Of a DNA stretch of 64,000 nt, positions 11,671 through 24,104 are shown in pieces. A program made the translations under genes and the position numbers. The stretch is from contig NC_056760.1 in assembly GCF_018687715.1 (NCBI RefSeq), forward strand, positions 11,334,001 to 11,398,000, given 5' to 3'. Source of the DNA: Carya illinoinensis. Lineage: Eukaryota; Streptophyta; Magnoliopsida; Fagales; Juglandaceae. The notes beneath the pieces were generated by a model. It was given only the letters and a program-made list of their open reading frames with translations, did no database searches and was not told the DNA's origin. How positions within the stretch are numbered: the stretch's first letter is position 1; every line of letters begins with the position of its first letter.

Positions 11671-13249
11671 TTTCTAGAACCAAGCAAGGCAAGAAACTCG
11701 CTCGGCTTGGGAGTTTAAAATTTTGAAAGGGGGAATGAGAATCGAAGAGAGTGAGGGGCAGGGAGGGGATGACGTTCTTGGTTATGAGTGGTTTTTAACC
11801 TTTTCTCAATTTCTCGTAACGGTTTTGGCGCTTTGGCGAATTTCAATTGAATGTTGAATCTGTTGATGCGGCGCCGTTTTAAAGGCAGTCCTACAACCAC
11901 TTAATTTGTAGTACGCTTTTTGGCACAACACGATCATTCTCTTGACCACTTTGAAATTTTGAATAAACAATTGATGGATTCCACGATATAAGTTTTAAAA
12001 AAAAACTACGATTTTGAGGATTTTCTGTTCGGACGGCCACTTTATTTATGTAAATTTGTAACACATATATCGCACATAAATGGAGAAATATAGTTTATTT
12101 ACAAAATTTATTTTATTAGTTTTTTTTTTAATTTCAAATTTTATAATTTTCATCATATTGATTTTATTTTAATTTTAAAATTATTTCACATCGCATTATT
12201 TTACGGAAAAGGTTTTATTTTGCATGATATCATATCGTACGCACTCGTAGTCACACAGGTTACATCTTTAAAGTATATAGGTGCGCGGCCATTTGATTTA
12301 TTTCAGAGTTACATCTTTAAAGTTGCATAATTTCCCACTATTTTTTTAACTATTCCGCATTTATGCAATAATTTCCTACTCAAAAGAGATGCATTGTTTT
12401 GACAAATGCTACTAAATGCTTACACGGAGGAAAAAAAAAGAAGAGTTACGTTTTAATGACTCTTTTAAGTAGGAAGAGTGTCATTCATTGACACTTCAAA
12501 AATGATTTTCAGTTGTCTTCATAGTTCATCGTGTGATTTTTAGTCTCAAGTGAAGTTGTTGGATAGTTCAAAGTCTTTGAAAATGATATGTGGCTTCCCT
12601 ACAATTAATACTTGGATCGCGAATAATTCGGATAGGAGTGCATGGCTGGAGTGTTCGAATTATCTGCAATCCAGATAGGAAATTGCAGGTAACTTGGGAC
12701 GTTACAAATGGTGGTGATACTAATACAGATATGTCAAACATTGGAAGACAAGGAAATGAGGCAGCTCGCTTGCAAGACATCCTAGAATTATAGATGATAT
12801 TGTCCAGTGGTGGTACCAATGTCCAGATTTTTTTCTTTTTAGAATCTTGTTACTTGTTGTTATGTAATTGGGTCTATTTGTATGCATACTCTTCATTATG
12901 ATTGAAGTATTTTCTGTCATAAAAAGAAAAAAGACAAAAAGAGGGAAAAAAAAAAAAAAAGGTTCTACAACTTATAATTAAACAATAAACTACCCCAATG
13001 CTCTTTAACATACAGAGGAAATTCCCAGAAACAATAAGAAATGAACTCTGCAGTATCAAGTTTAATATAGATCATAAAAAAAAGTTTTTAATAGGGTTAC
13101 GTTAAAACTTTGAGGATAATAGCAAAGCCAACAATCATTTTCTGGTCACCTTTTAGAGGAGCTAGTGAAAAGCAGAAGTAAAGCCATGTGAAATTGTAAA
13201 TCACTCTCTTCCGCATGAAAACAGACAATAACATATCTGCATATGGTAC
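11671..13249. other. EHD upstream region and intergenic DNA
   Basis: The first 250 bp upstream of the EHD start should hold its promoter and leader; I see no clear TATA box. From 12,000 to 13,249 the DNA is AT-rich with short open stretches (for example 12,590-12,793) that lack recognisable domains. No RNA gene was noticed. Confidence 0.5.
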
Positions 13250-13590
13250 TGTTGAATAAACCCCCCAAGTATGAAATGGGTTTGGGTTTGCAGCCACCCA
13301 CCCCATCCTCACCAACCATCCACCCACCCACTCACCTCCAGAGGCTCTTCTGGTCAAGGGGAGTGGGTGTGTGTTCCCTCATTGCTCTCCTATAAAAGGA
13401 GAGCTCTGCTAGTGATAGAAAGTAGTGGGTGAAGAGAGAAAGAGGAACGTGAGAGAAAGAAATAGAATTTTTAGAGTGTTTTGTAAATCTCGTATAAATT
13501 CTATAAAAGAGGCTTCAGTGGACGTAAGCAATTTGCTGAACCACTTTAAAATTGTTTTGTGTGATTTTCGGACAGGCCGGAGGCACAACA
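13250..13590 (+). repeat. 5' LTR of Copia-1
   Basis: It begins TGTTGAAT and ends CACAACA. It contains a likely core promoter, ctcctataaaaggagag (about 13388-13404), with a TATA-like tataaaagg, present in both LTRs. Confidence 0.93.
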
Positions 13591-13592
13591 AT

Positions 13593-13604
13593 TGGTATCA
13601 GAGC
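13593..13604 (+). promoter_or_regulatory. Primer-binding site of Copia-1
   Basis: tggtatcagagc, two bases after the 5' LTR, is complementary to the 3' end of plant initiator methionine tRNA, the standard primer of plant copia elements. Confidence 0.9.
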
Positions 13605-13699
13605 TCTAGTTCAAGCTGCCCGAAAAATTCAAGTTGCTCAAAATCAATTTTTGACAACTCCAAAGTGTTCCTCGTGTCGAGACGAATCCGTTGCTGCAA

Positions 13700-13995
13700 A
13701 CGGAATCGAAAACGGAGGTCGGAGGAGCCCACACGCGCCCCTAGAAGGTCCGCGCGTGCACTGCTGTCATTCACGCGCCCCCACGCGCGTCGGAGGAGGA
13801 AGACGACTGAGCCACACGCGCCCTCACGCGCTCCAGAGGTTAAGATGCGTGACGGACACGCGCCCCACAGAGGTCCAGCGCGTGACGGACACGCGCCTCA
13901 CGCGCTCTCCACCCTCACGCGTGCTGTAGCGCGTGTATTACACGCGTCTACTCGCCGCCCACTTGCACTGTGCAGCGCTTGTATCCCACGCGCCA
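13700..13995 (+). repeat. CpG-dense leader with repeated ACGCGC motifs
   Basis: Between the primer-binding site and gag, the motifs cacgcgcc, acgcgct and gcgcgtg occur more than a dozen times in about 300 bp. This contrasts strongly with the CpG-poor rest of the element. No conserved protein is encoded here. Confidence 0.8.
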
Positions 13996-14161
13996 GACAG
14001 ATCACAACCATCCGTTTTTCAGATCCAATTTCGGCTTGATCTAAGCCATTCGGAGTCCGATTTCAACAATCAAATAGTGCTTTCCTACTATTTGGATCAT
14101 TCCGGACTCATCCGTATGGTTAGAATTTTGAAATTTTGAGTCTAAATTTTTTAAAATTCAA

Positions 14162-17100
14162 ATGGAAGGATCTGGAAGAGACAGGAGCTCTGAACATGCC
14201 AGTAGCTCGGGACGTCGGTCCACTGTGTCAAATGCCAAGTTTGAAGTTGAAAAGTTTGATGGAACAAGCAACTTTGGCATGTGGCAATGTGAAGTCATGG
14301 ACGTGTTGATCCAACAAGAGTTGGATATTGCGTTGGGAGGAAAGCCAGATGATATGACTGATCAGGGTTGGAAGAAGCTTAATACTCAAGCTTGTAGTAC
14401 AATCCGATTATGGCTTACCAAAGAACAAAAGTATTTTGTCATGAGAGAGACAGATGCTAGGGTACTTTGGCAGAAATTAGAGAATAAGTTCATGAAGAAG
14501 AGCATTGAGAGCTGTTTGCACTTGAAGAAGAAACTCTTCAGATTCCAATTTCGTGAAGGTATTTCAATGTCTGAACATCTGAATAATTATAATCAAATTC
14601 TTGATGATTTGTTAAACTTGGATGTTAAAATCGAAGATGAAGATAAGGTTTTACTACTGTTGAATTCATTGCCTGATATATATGAGCATTTAATTACTAC
14701 TCTATTGTGTGGGAAGGAAAAGATTAGTTTTGAAGATGTATCTAGCTCTTTAATTAGCAATGAGTACCGGAGAAAAGATAAACAGGTACACCAAGATACA
14801 TCAAGTGAAGCGCTAACAGCAAGGGGGAGACCACAGTCAAGGTATCCCGGAATGAGGAAAGGTTTTCATTCGAAAACCCGGGCTACATCACGTGGTTCAT
14901 CAGTCGGCAGAAAACTCGCAAGAGACGAGTGTTCCTTTTGTCACAACAAAGGACACTGGAGGAAAGATTATCCCAACCGGAAGGGACAACAGCATAATCA
15001 ACCCAACACAGCCAATGTCGTGAACAGAGATGACGAGTCAGATTTTGCCTTGGCAAGTTCATCATCTATTTGTCATTCCGATGAATGGATTATGGATTCC
15101 GGATGTACCTATCATATGTGTCCCAATCGGGACTAGTTTACTGACTTCACAAAAATTGATGGTGGAGCAGTACTTATGGGCAATGATAGTGCCTGTAAGA
15201 CTCAAGGAATAGGTAGCATTCGGTTAAAGCTGCACGATTGCAGCGTCAAGACTCTGACAGAAGTTCGGTACGTTCCAGACTTGCGGAAGAATCTCATCTC
15301 ACTGGAATCTCTGGATTCAAAGGGATTCAGAATCGCCATTGAAGACGGAACTCTCAAAGTATTAATGGGAGTTCGGGTGGCAATGAAGGATTTGAGGCGA
15401 GGAAACTTGTACTTCTTGCAAGGAAGTACTGTTGATGGAAGAGTTTCCACAGGCTGTGAGAAGCTAGATGAGACTGATGCCGACACCACCAGTCTTTGGC
15501 ATATGCGTATGGGACACACAGGAGAAAAAGCTTTGCAAACACTAATGAAGCAATGCTTACTCAAAGGTGCCAAGATAGGTAAACTGTCTTTCTGTGAGCA
15601 CTGTGTATTGGGAAAGCAGAGGCGGATCAAGTTTGGAACCGTAGTACACAATACACAGGGAATTCTTGACTATGTGCATTCCGATGTTTGGGGACTTACC
15701 CAAAATGCATCTTTGGGAGGTAAACATTGGTTTGTAACTTTTGTTGATGATTATTCTCATCGTGTGTGGGTGTATACGATGAAGAATAAAGATGAAGTGC
15801 TGAAAATCTTCCTTGATTGGAAGAAAATGGTTGAGACTCAGACCGGCAGGAAGATCAAGCGGCTCAGATCTGATAATGGAGGTGAGTACACTTCAGACCC
15901 CTTCATGGAAGTATGCCGGAGAGAGGGAATTGTCAGACACTTCACGGTACGAGGTACACCGCAGCAGAACGGTGTGGCAGAACGAATGAATCGTACTTTA
16001 TTAGAGAAAGTGCAATGTATGTTGCTGAATGCTGGATTCAGTAAACAATTTTGGGCTGAAGCTGTGACCTATGCCTGCCACCTCATCAACCGACTACCAA
16101 CAGCTGCCAATAATGGGAAGACACCCATTGAAATGTGGAAAGGTAAACATGCTACTGATTATGACTTTTTACACATTTTCGGATGTCCTGCTTACTATCA
16201 TGCTAAAGAAATTAAGCTTGATCCTAGAGCCAAGAAAGCAAAATTCTTGGGCTTTAGTATCGGTGTAAAATGGTATAGACTCTGGTGTGTAGAGTCTAAA
16301 AAGGTAATCATCAGTAGAGATGTTACATTCAACGAAGAATCTGAGATGCTTAAGTCACATAAGCATAAAGATTCCAGTGAAGGCAGCAGTGATGGCGAAA
16401 CATCAGATGATTCGCAGAGTGTGGAGTTTATTACTTCAAAAAAGTTGGGAAAGCATGGACAAGATGAGGTTGATAATCCAATCACAGTACCTCCAAGTCA
16501 ACCTGAGTCAATAGCAACCAACAAACCGAGACGAGAGAAACGTGTACCGATACGTTATGCAGACTATGTGACATATGCATTACCAGCTGAAGGGGGTGAG
16601 ATCCCAACCACTTACAGAGAAGTCGTACAGTCCAATGAACAAGTTGAATGGACAAAGGCGATAAATGAAGAGATGTAGTCTCTTCACCAGAACCAGACAT
16701 GGGAGCTTATGCCGCTTCCAAAAGGAAAGAAGACAATTGGTTGTAAGTGGATCTTCAATCAAAAAGATGATCAAGCTGCTAAAAATGGAGTGTGATACAA
16801 AGCTAGGTTGGTAGTAAAGGGCTACGCTCAGACAGAGGGAATTGACTACAGTGAAGTATTCTCTCCTGTTGTGAAGCATTCATCCATTCGAATATTGTTA
16901 GCTATGGTTGCACAATATGATCTTGAGTTAGCATAGCTTGATGTAAAGACAGCTTTCTTACATGGTGATCTGGAAGAGGAGATTTATCTATCTCAACCAG
17001 GAGGATTCAAAGAAGCTGGCAAAGAAAATTGGGTATGCAGTCTGAAGAAGTCTCTCTATGGCTTGAAGCAGTCACCTCGGCAATGATACAAGCGTTTCGA

Positions 17101-18169
17101 CCGCTTTATGTTGGATCTGAAATACACTCGTTGCCAATATGATCATTGTGTATATTCCAGAAAACTTGCAAATAGATTTTTCATTTATTTGCTTTTATAT
17201 GTAGATGATATGTTAATTGCATGTAAAAGCAAGTGGGAGATAGATCGCTTAAAAACTCAGTTAAGTAATGAGTTTGAAATGAAAGATCTAGGAGAAGCAC
17301 AAAGAATATTGGGGATGGAGATCAACAGAGATAGGGTGAAAGGTACAGTTCACCTTACTCAGAAACAGTATCTGAAGAGAATACTGCAACGATTCAACAT
17401 CGACTCGAAGACGAAGCCGGTGAGTACTCCTATGGCCCCATATTTCAAGCTTAGTGCATTGCAGTCTCCTAAAACCAATGAAGAGCGGGACTACATGAGG
17501 AATGTCCCATATGCAAGTGTTGTTGGAAGCTTAATGTATGCCATGGTGTGTACACGACCTGATATCTCCCAGGCCGTTAGCTTAGTTAGTCGCAATATGC
17601 ATAATTCTGGAAAGGTTCATTGGCATGCGGCTAAGTAGATTATATAGTATATTGTTGGGACCGTAGATGTTGGTTTGAGGTTCGAGAAGAGTGAAGATAG
17701 TCTAGTAACTGGATATGTTGACTCAGATTATGCAGGTGATCTTGACAAACGTCGATCGACAACTGGTTATGTGTTCACTATGGCTGGAGGACCAGTTAGT
17801 TGGCGATCAACTTTGCAGTCAACAATTGCACTATCATCAACTGAGGCTGAATACATGGCTGTAACAGAAGCCGTGAAAGAAGCTATTTGGTTACAGGGAT
17901 TGGTAACAGATTTGGGCTTTGAGCAGCAAAAGGTTACCATTTACTGTGACAGTCAGAGTGCAATTCATTTGGTCAAGAATCAAGTATATCACTCTCGAAC
18001 AAAACATATAGATGTCCGATTTCACTTTGTACGTGAAATATTAGAAGAAGATGACATCAAACTTCAGAAGATTGGCACTGAAGATAATCCAGCAGATATG
18101 TTGACGAAGGTCGTCACAGGGATCAAGTTCCAACACTGTTTGGACTTGATCAGTATTAAACACTGCTAA
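14162..18169 (+). pseudogene. Copia-1 gag-pol polyprotein, seven in-frame stops
   Basis: One frame runs the whole way without a frameshift. Domains in order are: gag (from 14162), a zinc knuckle starting CSFCHNKGH (14930), the protease motif DSG (15095), an integrase with HHCC and DDE signatures (SDNGGEY, PQQNGVAE), a reverse transcriptase with YVDD, and RNase H (YVDSDYAG, STEAEY). Stops lie at 15134, 16676, 16793, 16934, 17084, 17636 and 17645. Most fit a single C-to-T or G-to-A change in a conserved Trp, Gln or Arg codon. The last zinc-knuckle cysteine is Tyr (TAT, 14969). The copy is dead as a coding unit. Confidence 0.93.
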
Positions 18170-18299
18170 GCACCCTCGGGTGCATTGGAGCGCATTCAAC
18201 AACGGAAGTCTCTCATGTCAAAGAATGTGGTGCATTCATTTGAAGAATGAATCAGTTTGTAAGCATCTTGGTATGGCACACTTGGGTGGAGGAGGTAAT

Positions 18300-18639
18300 T
18301 GTTGAATAAACCCCCCAAGTATGAAATAGGTTTGGGTTTGCAACCACCCACCCCATCCTCACCAACCATCCACCCACCCACTCACCTCCAGAGGCTCTTC
18401 TGGTCAAGGGGAGTGGGTGTGTGTTCCCCCATTGCTCTCCTATAAAAGGAGAGCTCTGCTAGTGATAGAAAGCAATGGGTGAAGAGAGAAAGAGGAACGT
18501 GAGAGAGAGAAATAGAATTTTTAGAGTGTTTTGTAAATCTCGTATAAATTCTTAAAAGAGGCTCCAGTGGACGTAAGCAATTTGCTGAACCACTTTAAAA
18601 TTGTTTTGTGTGATTTTTAGACAGGCCGAAGGCACAACA
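18300..18639 (+). repeat. 3' LTR of Copia-1
   Basis: 340 bp, nearly identical to the 5' LTR. The purine-rich tract gggtggaggagg (18284-18295) precedes it and is the likely polypurine primer, although four bases (taat) separate the two. Confidence 0.93.
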
Positions 18640-18848
18640 AGTACCATAAGGATTGTTATGGCTATATGTATATAGTCATAAGTAAGGACAAAATATAATT
18701 CTTATGATGCTAATGGGGAAAAAAAATTAAAAAAAAACACATTTTGGATATGGGAAATTATTTTTGGAAGAGAAGACTTACGGCCACAGGGGGATGGCTC
18801 CGAGTGTGGTGTCTGCTGTGGCAGTATGCTGAAGAGGATACGTTACTA
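18640..18848. other. Remnant of the RIN4-like gene's downstream region
   Basis: About 210 bp left between Copia-1 and the hAT element. Read on the minus strand across the hAT target site, it directly continues the RIN4-like exon. It contains a donor-like gtaacg two bases past the duplication and another, gtaagt, at about 18,777. No complete exon could be proved. Confidence 0.5.
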
Positions 18849-18856
18849 ATTCCCTC
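18849..18856. repeat. Left target-site duplication of the hAT element
   Basis: ATTCCCTC, identical to 24379-24386 on the other side of the element. Eight bases is the hAT superfamily standard. Confidence 0.93.
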
Positions 18857-18865
18857 TAGGCCTGG

Positions 18866-19075
18866 GCTCCGACTCCGACGGAGTCGGAATCGCCAATTCT
18901 GAACTCCGACTCCGACTGGAGTCGGAACAAGAGTTCGGACTCCGACTCCGACTCCGACGAGGAGTCGGAGTTCGACTCCGATACCTTTTTCGGAGTTCGA
19001 ACTCCGATCGGAGTTCCGATGGATTCCGAACGGAATCGGGCTCCGACATCCGCCCGATTCCGATTCCGATTCCGA
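18866..19075. repeat. Left subterminal repeats of the hAT element
   Basis: Tandem and inverted copies of actccgactccgac and ggagtcggagttcg, ending in a poly-T run. Similar motifs occupy the right end. In hAT elements such arrays bind transposase. Confidence 0.85.
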
Positions 19076-19557
19076 GTTTTTTTTTTTTTTGGAAAAAAAA
19101 TGATATATAGATATATATATATATATATAATACATATTACATCTTTAAGAAACTCTTATACAATTGTCCAAAACATTGATAATAGTTTAAATGATATTCC
19201 GAACATCTTCCAAATTCCAATACCAAAATAAAAATATCTTCCAATACAGAGGTGCTCCAAAACATCTTTCAATATATCGTGGTTTGTTGTTGACTCGTTG
19301 GTGATACCTGAAATTAAAATAAAAAGTCACAATCAATAAAAAGAAAAAAAATGATTAAATAAAAATGATTCAAAAAAAATGATTATCATTTCTCACCAAT
19401 ATTTTTTAATCGCGAGTTTATCAACTTAGCCACACTCCAAATATCAGTCATCGGCAAGTATGCTATGATTCATAATTATATCTATGAAATCATAAAAAGT
19501 ATAAGGTTAATAGATTTATGAAATCATAAAAAGAATTAAATAAATCAATTGAAATAC

Positions 19558-21771
19558 TCAAACAAAGTTACCCGATTCAAGCTTATAACTATCAACATCA
19601 AAGCCAATGGTATCTAGTCCAATGGGCGTATCACTCAACCAATTCTGTGTGCAAACGAGGGCCTCCACAGTTGACGGTGACAATGAACTCCGGTAAGAAT
19701 CCAATACTCGACCTCCAGTGCTAAATGCTGACTCAGAGGCAACTGTAGTGATTGGAATGGCCATCACATCTCGGGCAATACGAGAAAGGATCTGATACTT
19801 GGTGGAATTAACCTTCCACCAAGTTAAAAGCTGAAATGACTCGTTAGGTGCCTCGACCTCTTCCATAAAATACCGTTCAATCTCAGAAGTACACTGCATA
19901 ATATTCCTCGTTGCAACGAGCTGATGATACTGATTCACAATATTATAACCTCGACGAGGTGGATTTAATGAGTCATTTGAGCTACGGTCATCGAATAGAG
20001 GTGTCGGCCTTGAGTGTGAGGTGCCCGCTGCGGATGAAGGCTGACCACTATTGTTGTAGTGAGAATATAAGTCATCAAGATCCCTTTTAAGCCCTGTAAT
20101 AAACTGTGCAGCCTTCACTGCCCCCATTGTGGAATTTGCCCAAAATTCTATCAAGGCCAACTTATATCGGGGGTCAAGGATCACAGCCACAAAAAGTAAT
20201 CTATTTATTTTCTCAACATCCCCCCAATATTTATTATATTTGGCCTGCATCCTCATAGCCATACCAGATAATAATCCACATGAACCCGTACAACCTTCTT
20301 GCAAGTGGTAGTGAAGCTCTGAGAGCTCGCTGAAGAATAAGTTTGCAGTTGTATATGCGGATCCAGATATCCGCATAGTCATATCATAAAAAACTTGTAA
20401 AAATCTCACAAAATACCCCACACTAGTCCAGTCATGTGTGTCTGGTGCACCAAGCCCCTTTCCTGCAGGCTCCAGCAAAGCATACTTAAGTGCCCCATCC
20501 TCGACCTCCATCCACTCGAATGCTCTTTGGTACTTTTGTGCCACATCCAACATAAGGTAAGTTGAGTTCCATCGAGTCGGAACATCCAAGCACAATGTCT
20601 TAGAACATGAAATTCCAAGCTGGCTTGCTATTGCCTTGAACTTTGACAGCCTTTGAGGGGAAGCCCTCACATACCGCACAATGTTGCGGACTCTGGTAAT
20701 GGAATCATCAACCTCTTTTAACCCCTCACTGACAATAAGGTTGAGGATATGAGCACAACATCGAACATGAATAAATTCGTGGTTGCGGATGACATCAGTT
20801 TTCATACTCATATTTCTCTTGAACCATTCAATTGCGGTGTCATTGGCACTGGCATTGTCAACTGCAATACATAAAACCTTTTGAATTCCCCAATCCTTCA
20901 AATAATCATCCATCAGTGCCCCAATTGATGCTCCCTTATGATCAATAATTTCTTTGAACCCAATAATCCGTTTCCTCAAATTCCATTCACTATCAATGTA
21001 GTGCGCTGTGATACACATGTAGGAAATGTTCTGTATGGAAGTCCATGTGTCAGTTGTAAATGACACTCTCTGGCTAGTGGTAGTGAACATCTTCTTCATC
21101 TCTGCCTTCTCTTTTGCATGCTTCTTCATACAATCCCGCATCACCGTATACCATGATGGCAATGGAAATCGTGGCTCAAGAGTCTTGACAAACTTTCGGA
21201 AGCCTCTTTTATCGACTGTGGTAAAAGGCATCTCATCTTCAATTATCATCTCTGCAAGCATACCCCTCACCAATTTCTCACTGTATTGAGGGATGACCAT
21301 TTTCTTAATCTGTGTACCATCAGTGGCCGTAGAAGCTTCGTAACTAAGCTTGGTCTGATCAGTGGCTGCCTCTCCCTTCGACATTTTATATCGCTGGCAA
21401 CCTTGGAGATGGGCTATTAAGACAGCGGTGCCGTGCTTCTTTGAATGACATTTGCAGAGTTGCCCACAGTGGTGGCATTGGGCCTGTGGGTTCTCAGGAT
21501 TACCAGGAATCCTGGTAAAATGCTCCCATGTCCAAGACCTTTTTCTAGTATTTCGTGGTTGAGATGGAGTTGTAGATGGAGGTGGTAGATCCCCAATACC
21601 CATCTCCTCATCCTCATTAAACTCATCCTCATGTTCTATGTCTACTGGCATTGGGAATCGGCTACTTGCACAAGAAGTAGCTGCTTTAGAAGTGGGTCTA
21701 GATCTCGGTGTCAGTGACGGGATTGTGGGGCTTGGATTCTCTTTTGACCTTCTACTAGGTGAAGCCTCCAT
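19558..21771 (-). CDS. hAT transposase (BED zinc finger, RICESLEEPER-like), intact
   Basis: A single uninterrupted 737-codon frame. After a Ser/Pro-rich start, a BED finger runs from about residue 76 with C99-x2-C102 and H121-x3-C125. The RNase H-like catalytic core follows, with Asp in TTDTWTS (D241) and in CIAVDNASAN (D305) and the family motif CAHILNLIV. The C-terminal hAT dimerisation region (about 640-725) includes SRIARDVMAIP and ASESAFSTGGR. The length suits the plant family (roughly 650-750). The enzyme would cut at the element ends and reinsert it, making 8-bp duplications. The ATG at 21771 is the first in frame, but splicing of the leader is not visible. No missing core residue was seen. 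Some family members are domesticated host genes, but here complete terminal repeats and target duplications make it a transposon gene. Confidence 0.93.
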   Translation of the reverse strand: MEASPSRRSKENPSPTIPSLTPRSRPTSKAATSCASSRFPMPVDIEHEDEFNEDEEMGIGDLPPPSTTPSQPRNTRKRSWTWEHFTRIPGNPENPQAQCHHCGQLCKCHSKKHGTAVLIAHLQGCQRYKMSKGEAATDQTKLSYEASTATDGTQIKKMVIPQYSEKLVRGMLAEMIIEDEMPFTTVDKRGFRKFVKTLEPRFPLPSWYTVMRDCMKKHAKEKAEMKKMFTTTSQRVSFTTDTWTSIQNISYMCITAHYIDSEWNLRKRIIGFKEIIDHKGASIGALMDDYLKDWGIQKVLCIAVDNASANDTAIEWFKRNMSMKTDVIRNHEFIHVRCCAHILNLIVSEGLKEVDDSITRVRNIVRYVRASPQRLSKFKAIASQLGISCSKTLCLDVPTRWNSTYLMLDVAQKYQRAFEWMEVEDGALKYALLEPAGKGLGAPDTHDWTSVGYFVRFLQVFYDMTMRISGSAYTTANLFFSELSELHYHLQEGCTGSCGLLSGMAMRMQAKYNKYWGDVEKINRLLFVAVILDPRYKLALIEFWANSTMGAVKAAQFITGLKRDLDDLYSHYNNSGQPSSAAGTSHSRPTPLFDDRSSNDSLNPPRRGYNIVNQYHQLVATRNIMQCTSEIERYFMEEVEAPNESFQLLTWWKVNSTKYQILSRIARDVMAIPITTVASESAFSTGGRVLDSYRSSLSPSTVEALVCTQNWLSDTPIGLDTIGFDVDSYKLESGNFV

Positions 21772-24104
21772 ATCTATAAATAATAAAATAAAATAAATAG
21801 TTAATATAAATAGAAAAATAAAATAAAAGAAATAGTTAATATAAATTCATCTAATATGCCACATGAAAATGGGATGATGGTCTTGCCATATAAATTCATC
21901 TTAATCATGCCAAAAAAAGCAAAGAAGTCTTGCATGAATTGTTCATGAACACTAATATTAGTCCAAAATATAATGCGTCAAATCTGTATATGTTTGGCTC
22001 AAACTCATTTTAGACTCATGAACAAAGTTCATATAAGCTTGACTTATCTCATCGGATCTTGTTTTAAAGCTCATAAAATATATATATACGCATTATATGT
22101 ATTAGATGTTAACTGTATTTTACATATTTATTCATGTATTATAAGTTTATTGAAGCGATTGAGAGAAGGTTGGCAGGTTGGCAAAGGGTCTACTAGTCAA
22201 AAGGGGCAGAATTAGTTTAATCAAAAGCATACTCTGTAACCTGATGAAATGTGGGCATTTTGTTATTGATTGGTGTTATAAACTTATATGTGTAAGAAAA
22301 ATGTGAAACCATGGATCATTTATTATATCACCTGTAAAAAAAGTTACTATGTAAACTACAATGATAACTCATACTGAATGTTAGACCAATGATAACATAT
22401 ATTGAAAGTTATAACCATCACTTATAACTTGTAGTTGCATATTAGATACTTACACTACAATATATAATAATTTATACACTACAACTGTAAAAGTTCTTTT
22501 ACTAATAGGGCATTGTGATCAATTAATGAAGTTCGGTCAACATATATGAACCTGATGAAATGTTGAAAAAGCTGTAGCTTCCAAACTCAACCCACCTTTT
22601 TTCAGAACACAGACCAATGGGTCAGAATAGTTGGATTAATCTCTTGAGTTAGTAGAATATAGCAAGTAGCATCCAGAGGAAGAACAATTTAAATGTATCT
22701 AGTTTATTCATAAATAATCTCTATGCAATAAAAAAATACTTAAAAGTATCAGTCATTGGCAGGTTTGGACAGAACCGAGAGGGAGATACAGATTGGCTTA
22801 GATCATGAAATATTCTCAATTAAGTACTTAATCCAAAAAGAAAATCCAACGGTTGGGGCCCAAAATCGCATCCCCATGTTTTAATTAAGATCAACTGGAA
22901 GATTTTATAGTTAAAAAAAAAAAATACATGATTCCATAGCCTTTTGGCTTTGTAGTACTATAATAAATCATAACTGAATCAACTAACATTGATCACCTAT
23001 TAATTAATATAATCCTAAAGTTCTTTAATTGTTTAATAGATTTTGAAGGTACGTAGGAATAAGAGATCATCTTTAGCCATTTGGAGTTTCTGTCTTAATA
23101 TAGGAGTTTCCAGACAATTAGTTTAGTGTCTTCCCTGCAGTTAGAAAAATATTTTAGTTACAGATCACATGAAAGCAAATTTTCAATGGTTACAGATCAT
23201 AAAGAAGATCCCACTAATCTTAAAAAAGAAACGTGAGGAGAATATATATGGATCGAAGTGCTTCATTATTAATTTGTACATGCAGCACGAGCCTAAATAT
23301 TAAAGTTACGTATCAGAACCTCAGACGTACGTAGTACCGCCTCGCATTATTATTTGAAGATATATAGACCACAAAATGAAAGACAGAACACTAGTACTTA
23401 AAGCGAACAAATTATTAAAGATGAGACATTCATAGAATCTGGAACTTGATCCAAAAATAAACATATCAAACGCCTTGCATGTGTTCCTATTCCACATGTG
23501 CTATGTTTCGTGTCGACAAGGGAAACAAAAAAAAATTAACTGTGATCAGGATCTTTCATTTCATGAGCTAACCATTAGATTACAGATGGACCTCAAAGCT
23601 TTTTCAGCCTTTGAGGCATTTATTCAAACACCTGGCGCAAGAATTCATTTACACCTCAACAACATATGATTCTTACTGTAAATTTATCCTAGATACATCC
23701 AGCAATTTCCAAAACACATACTGTAAATAGGACCTAAATACATAGGCTAATAATTTTTATTCCTAAATACAAAGCTTACGGCTTACCAGTTTGTAATGGT
23801 GAATCGATGCAGGCGACTCGGCGGGCACTGTGTTGACGGCTTGGGAGAGCTACGACGGCAGCACTTTCAAGAAATGGGCTTTGACTTTGAGGTGTTGAAC
23901 GGTTGAACGTTGAAGATTAAAAACCAGTCCGAGATTGAGAGAAGAAAAATCTTCAGATTTCGCGAATGGAAGAAGAGAGTCGAGAAAAAGATAGGCTGAA
24001 GAACCAGCCTCGGCTGGAATCTATACCCAGCCCGCAGCCATACGACGTCGTTCCTATCTTAAAGGAACGCCGTCGTTTAAATTAAGAATGTAAACAACAC
24101 AGAA

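Larger units (their letters stand above)
13250..18639 (+). mobile_element. Ty1/copia LTR retrotransposon (Copia-1), full length
   Basis: A 341-bp LTR (13250-13590) recurs at 18300-18639 with about ten substitutions and one indel by eye, roughly 97% identity. The LTRs run TGTTGAATAA to GGCACAACA. The flanking 5-mers ggtac and agtac are a target duplication with one change. The order is LTR, primer-binding site, gag, protease, integrase, reverse transcriptase, RNase H, LTR, which defines the copia type. The single polyprotein frame is broken by stops, so the copy is not autonomous. It lies about 210 bp from the hAT element, in the former downstream region of the RIN4-like gene. Confidence 0.95.

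Noticed and set aside
12590..12793. 67-codon plus-strand frame in the EHD upstream region
   Set aside because: No domain, no promoter, no splice partners; the opposite strand is open too.
14883..15651. Minus-strand frames opposite Copia-1 gag-pol
   Set aside because: Shadows of the plus-strand polyprotein, whose domains are clear.
18758..19135. 125-codon minus-strand frame across the left hAT end
   Set aside because: Reads through the subterminal repeats and target duplication; Ser/Arg richness comes from the repeats.
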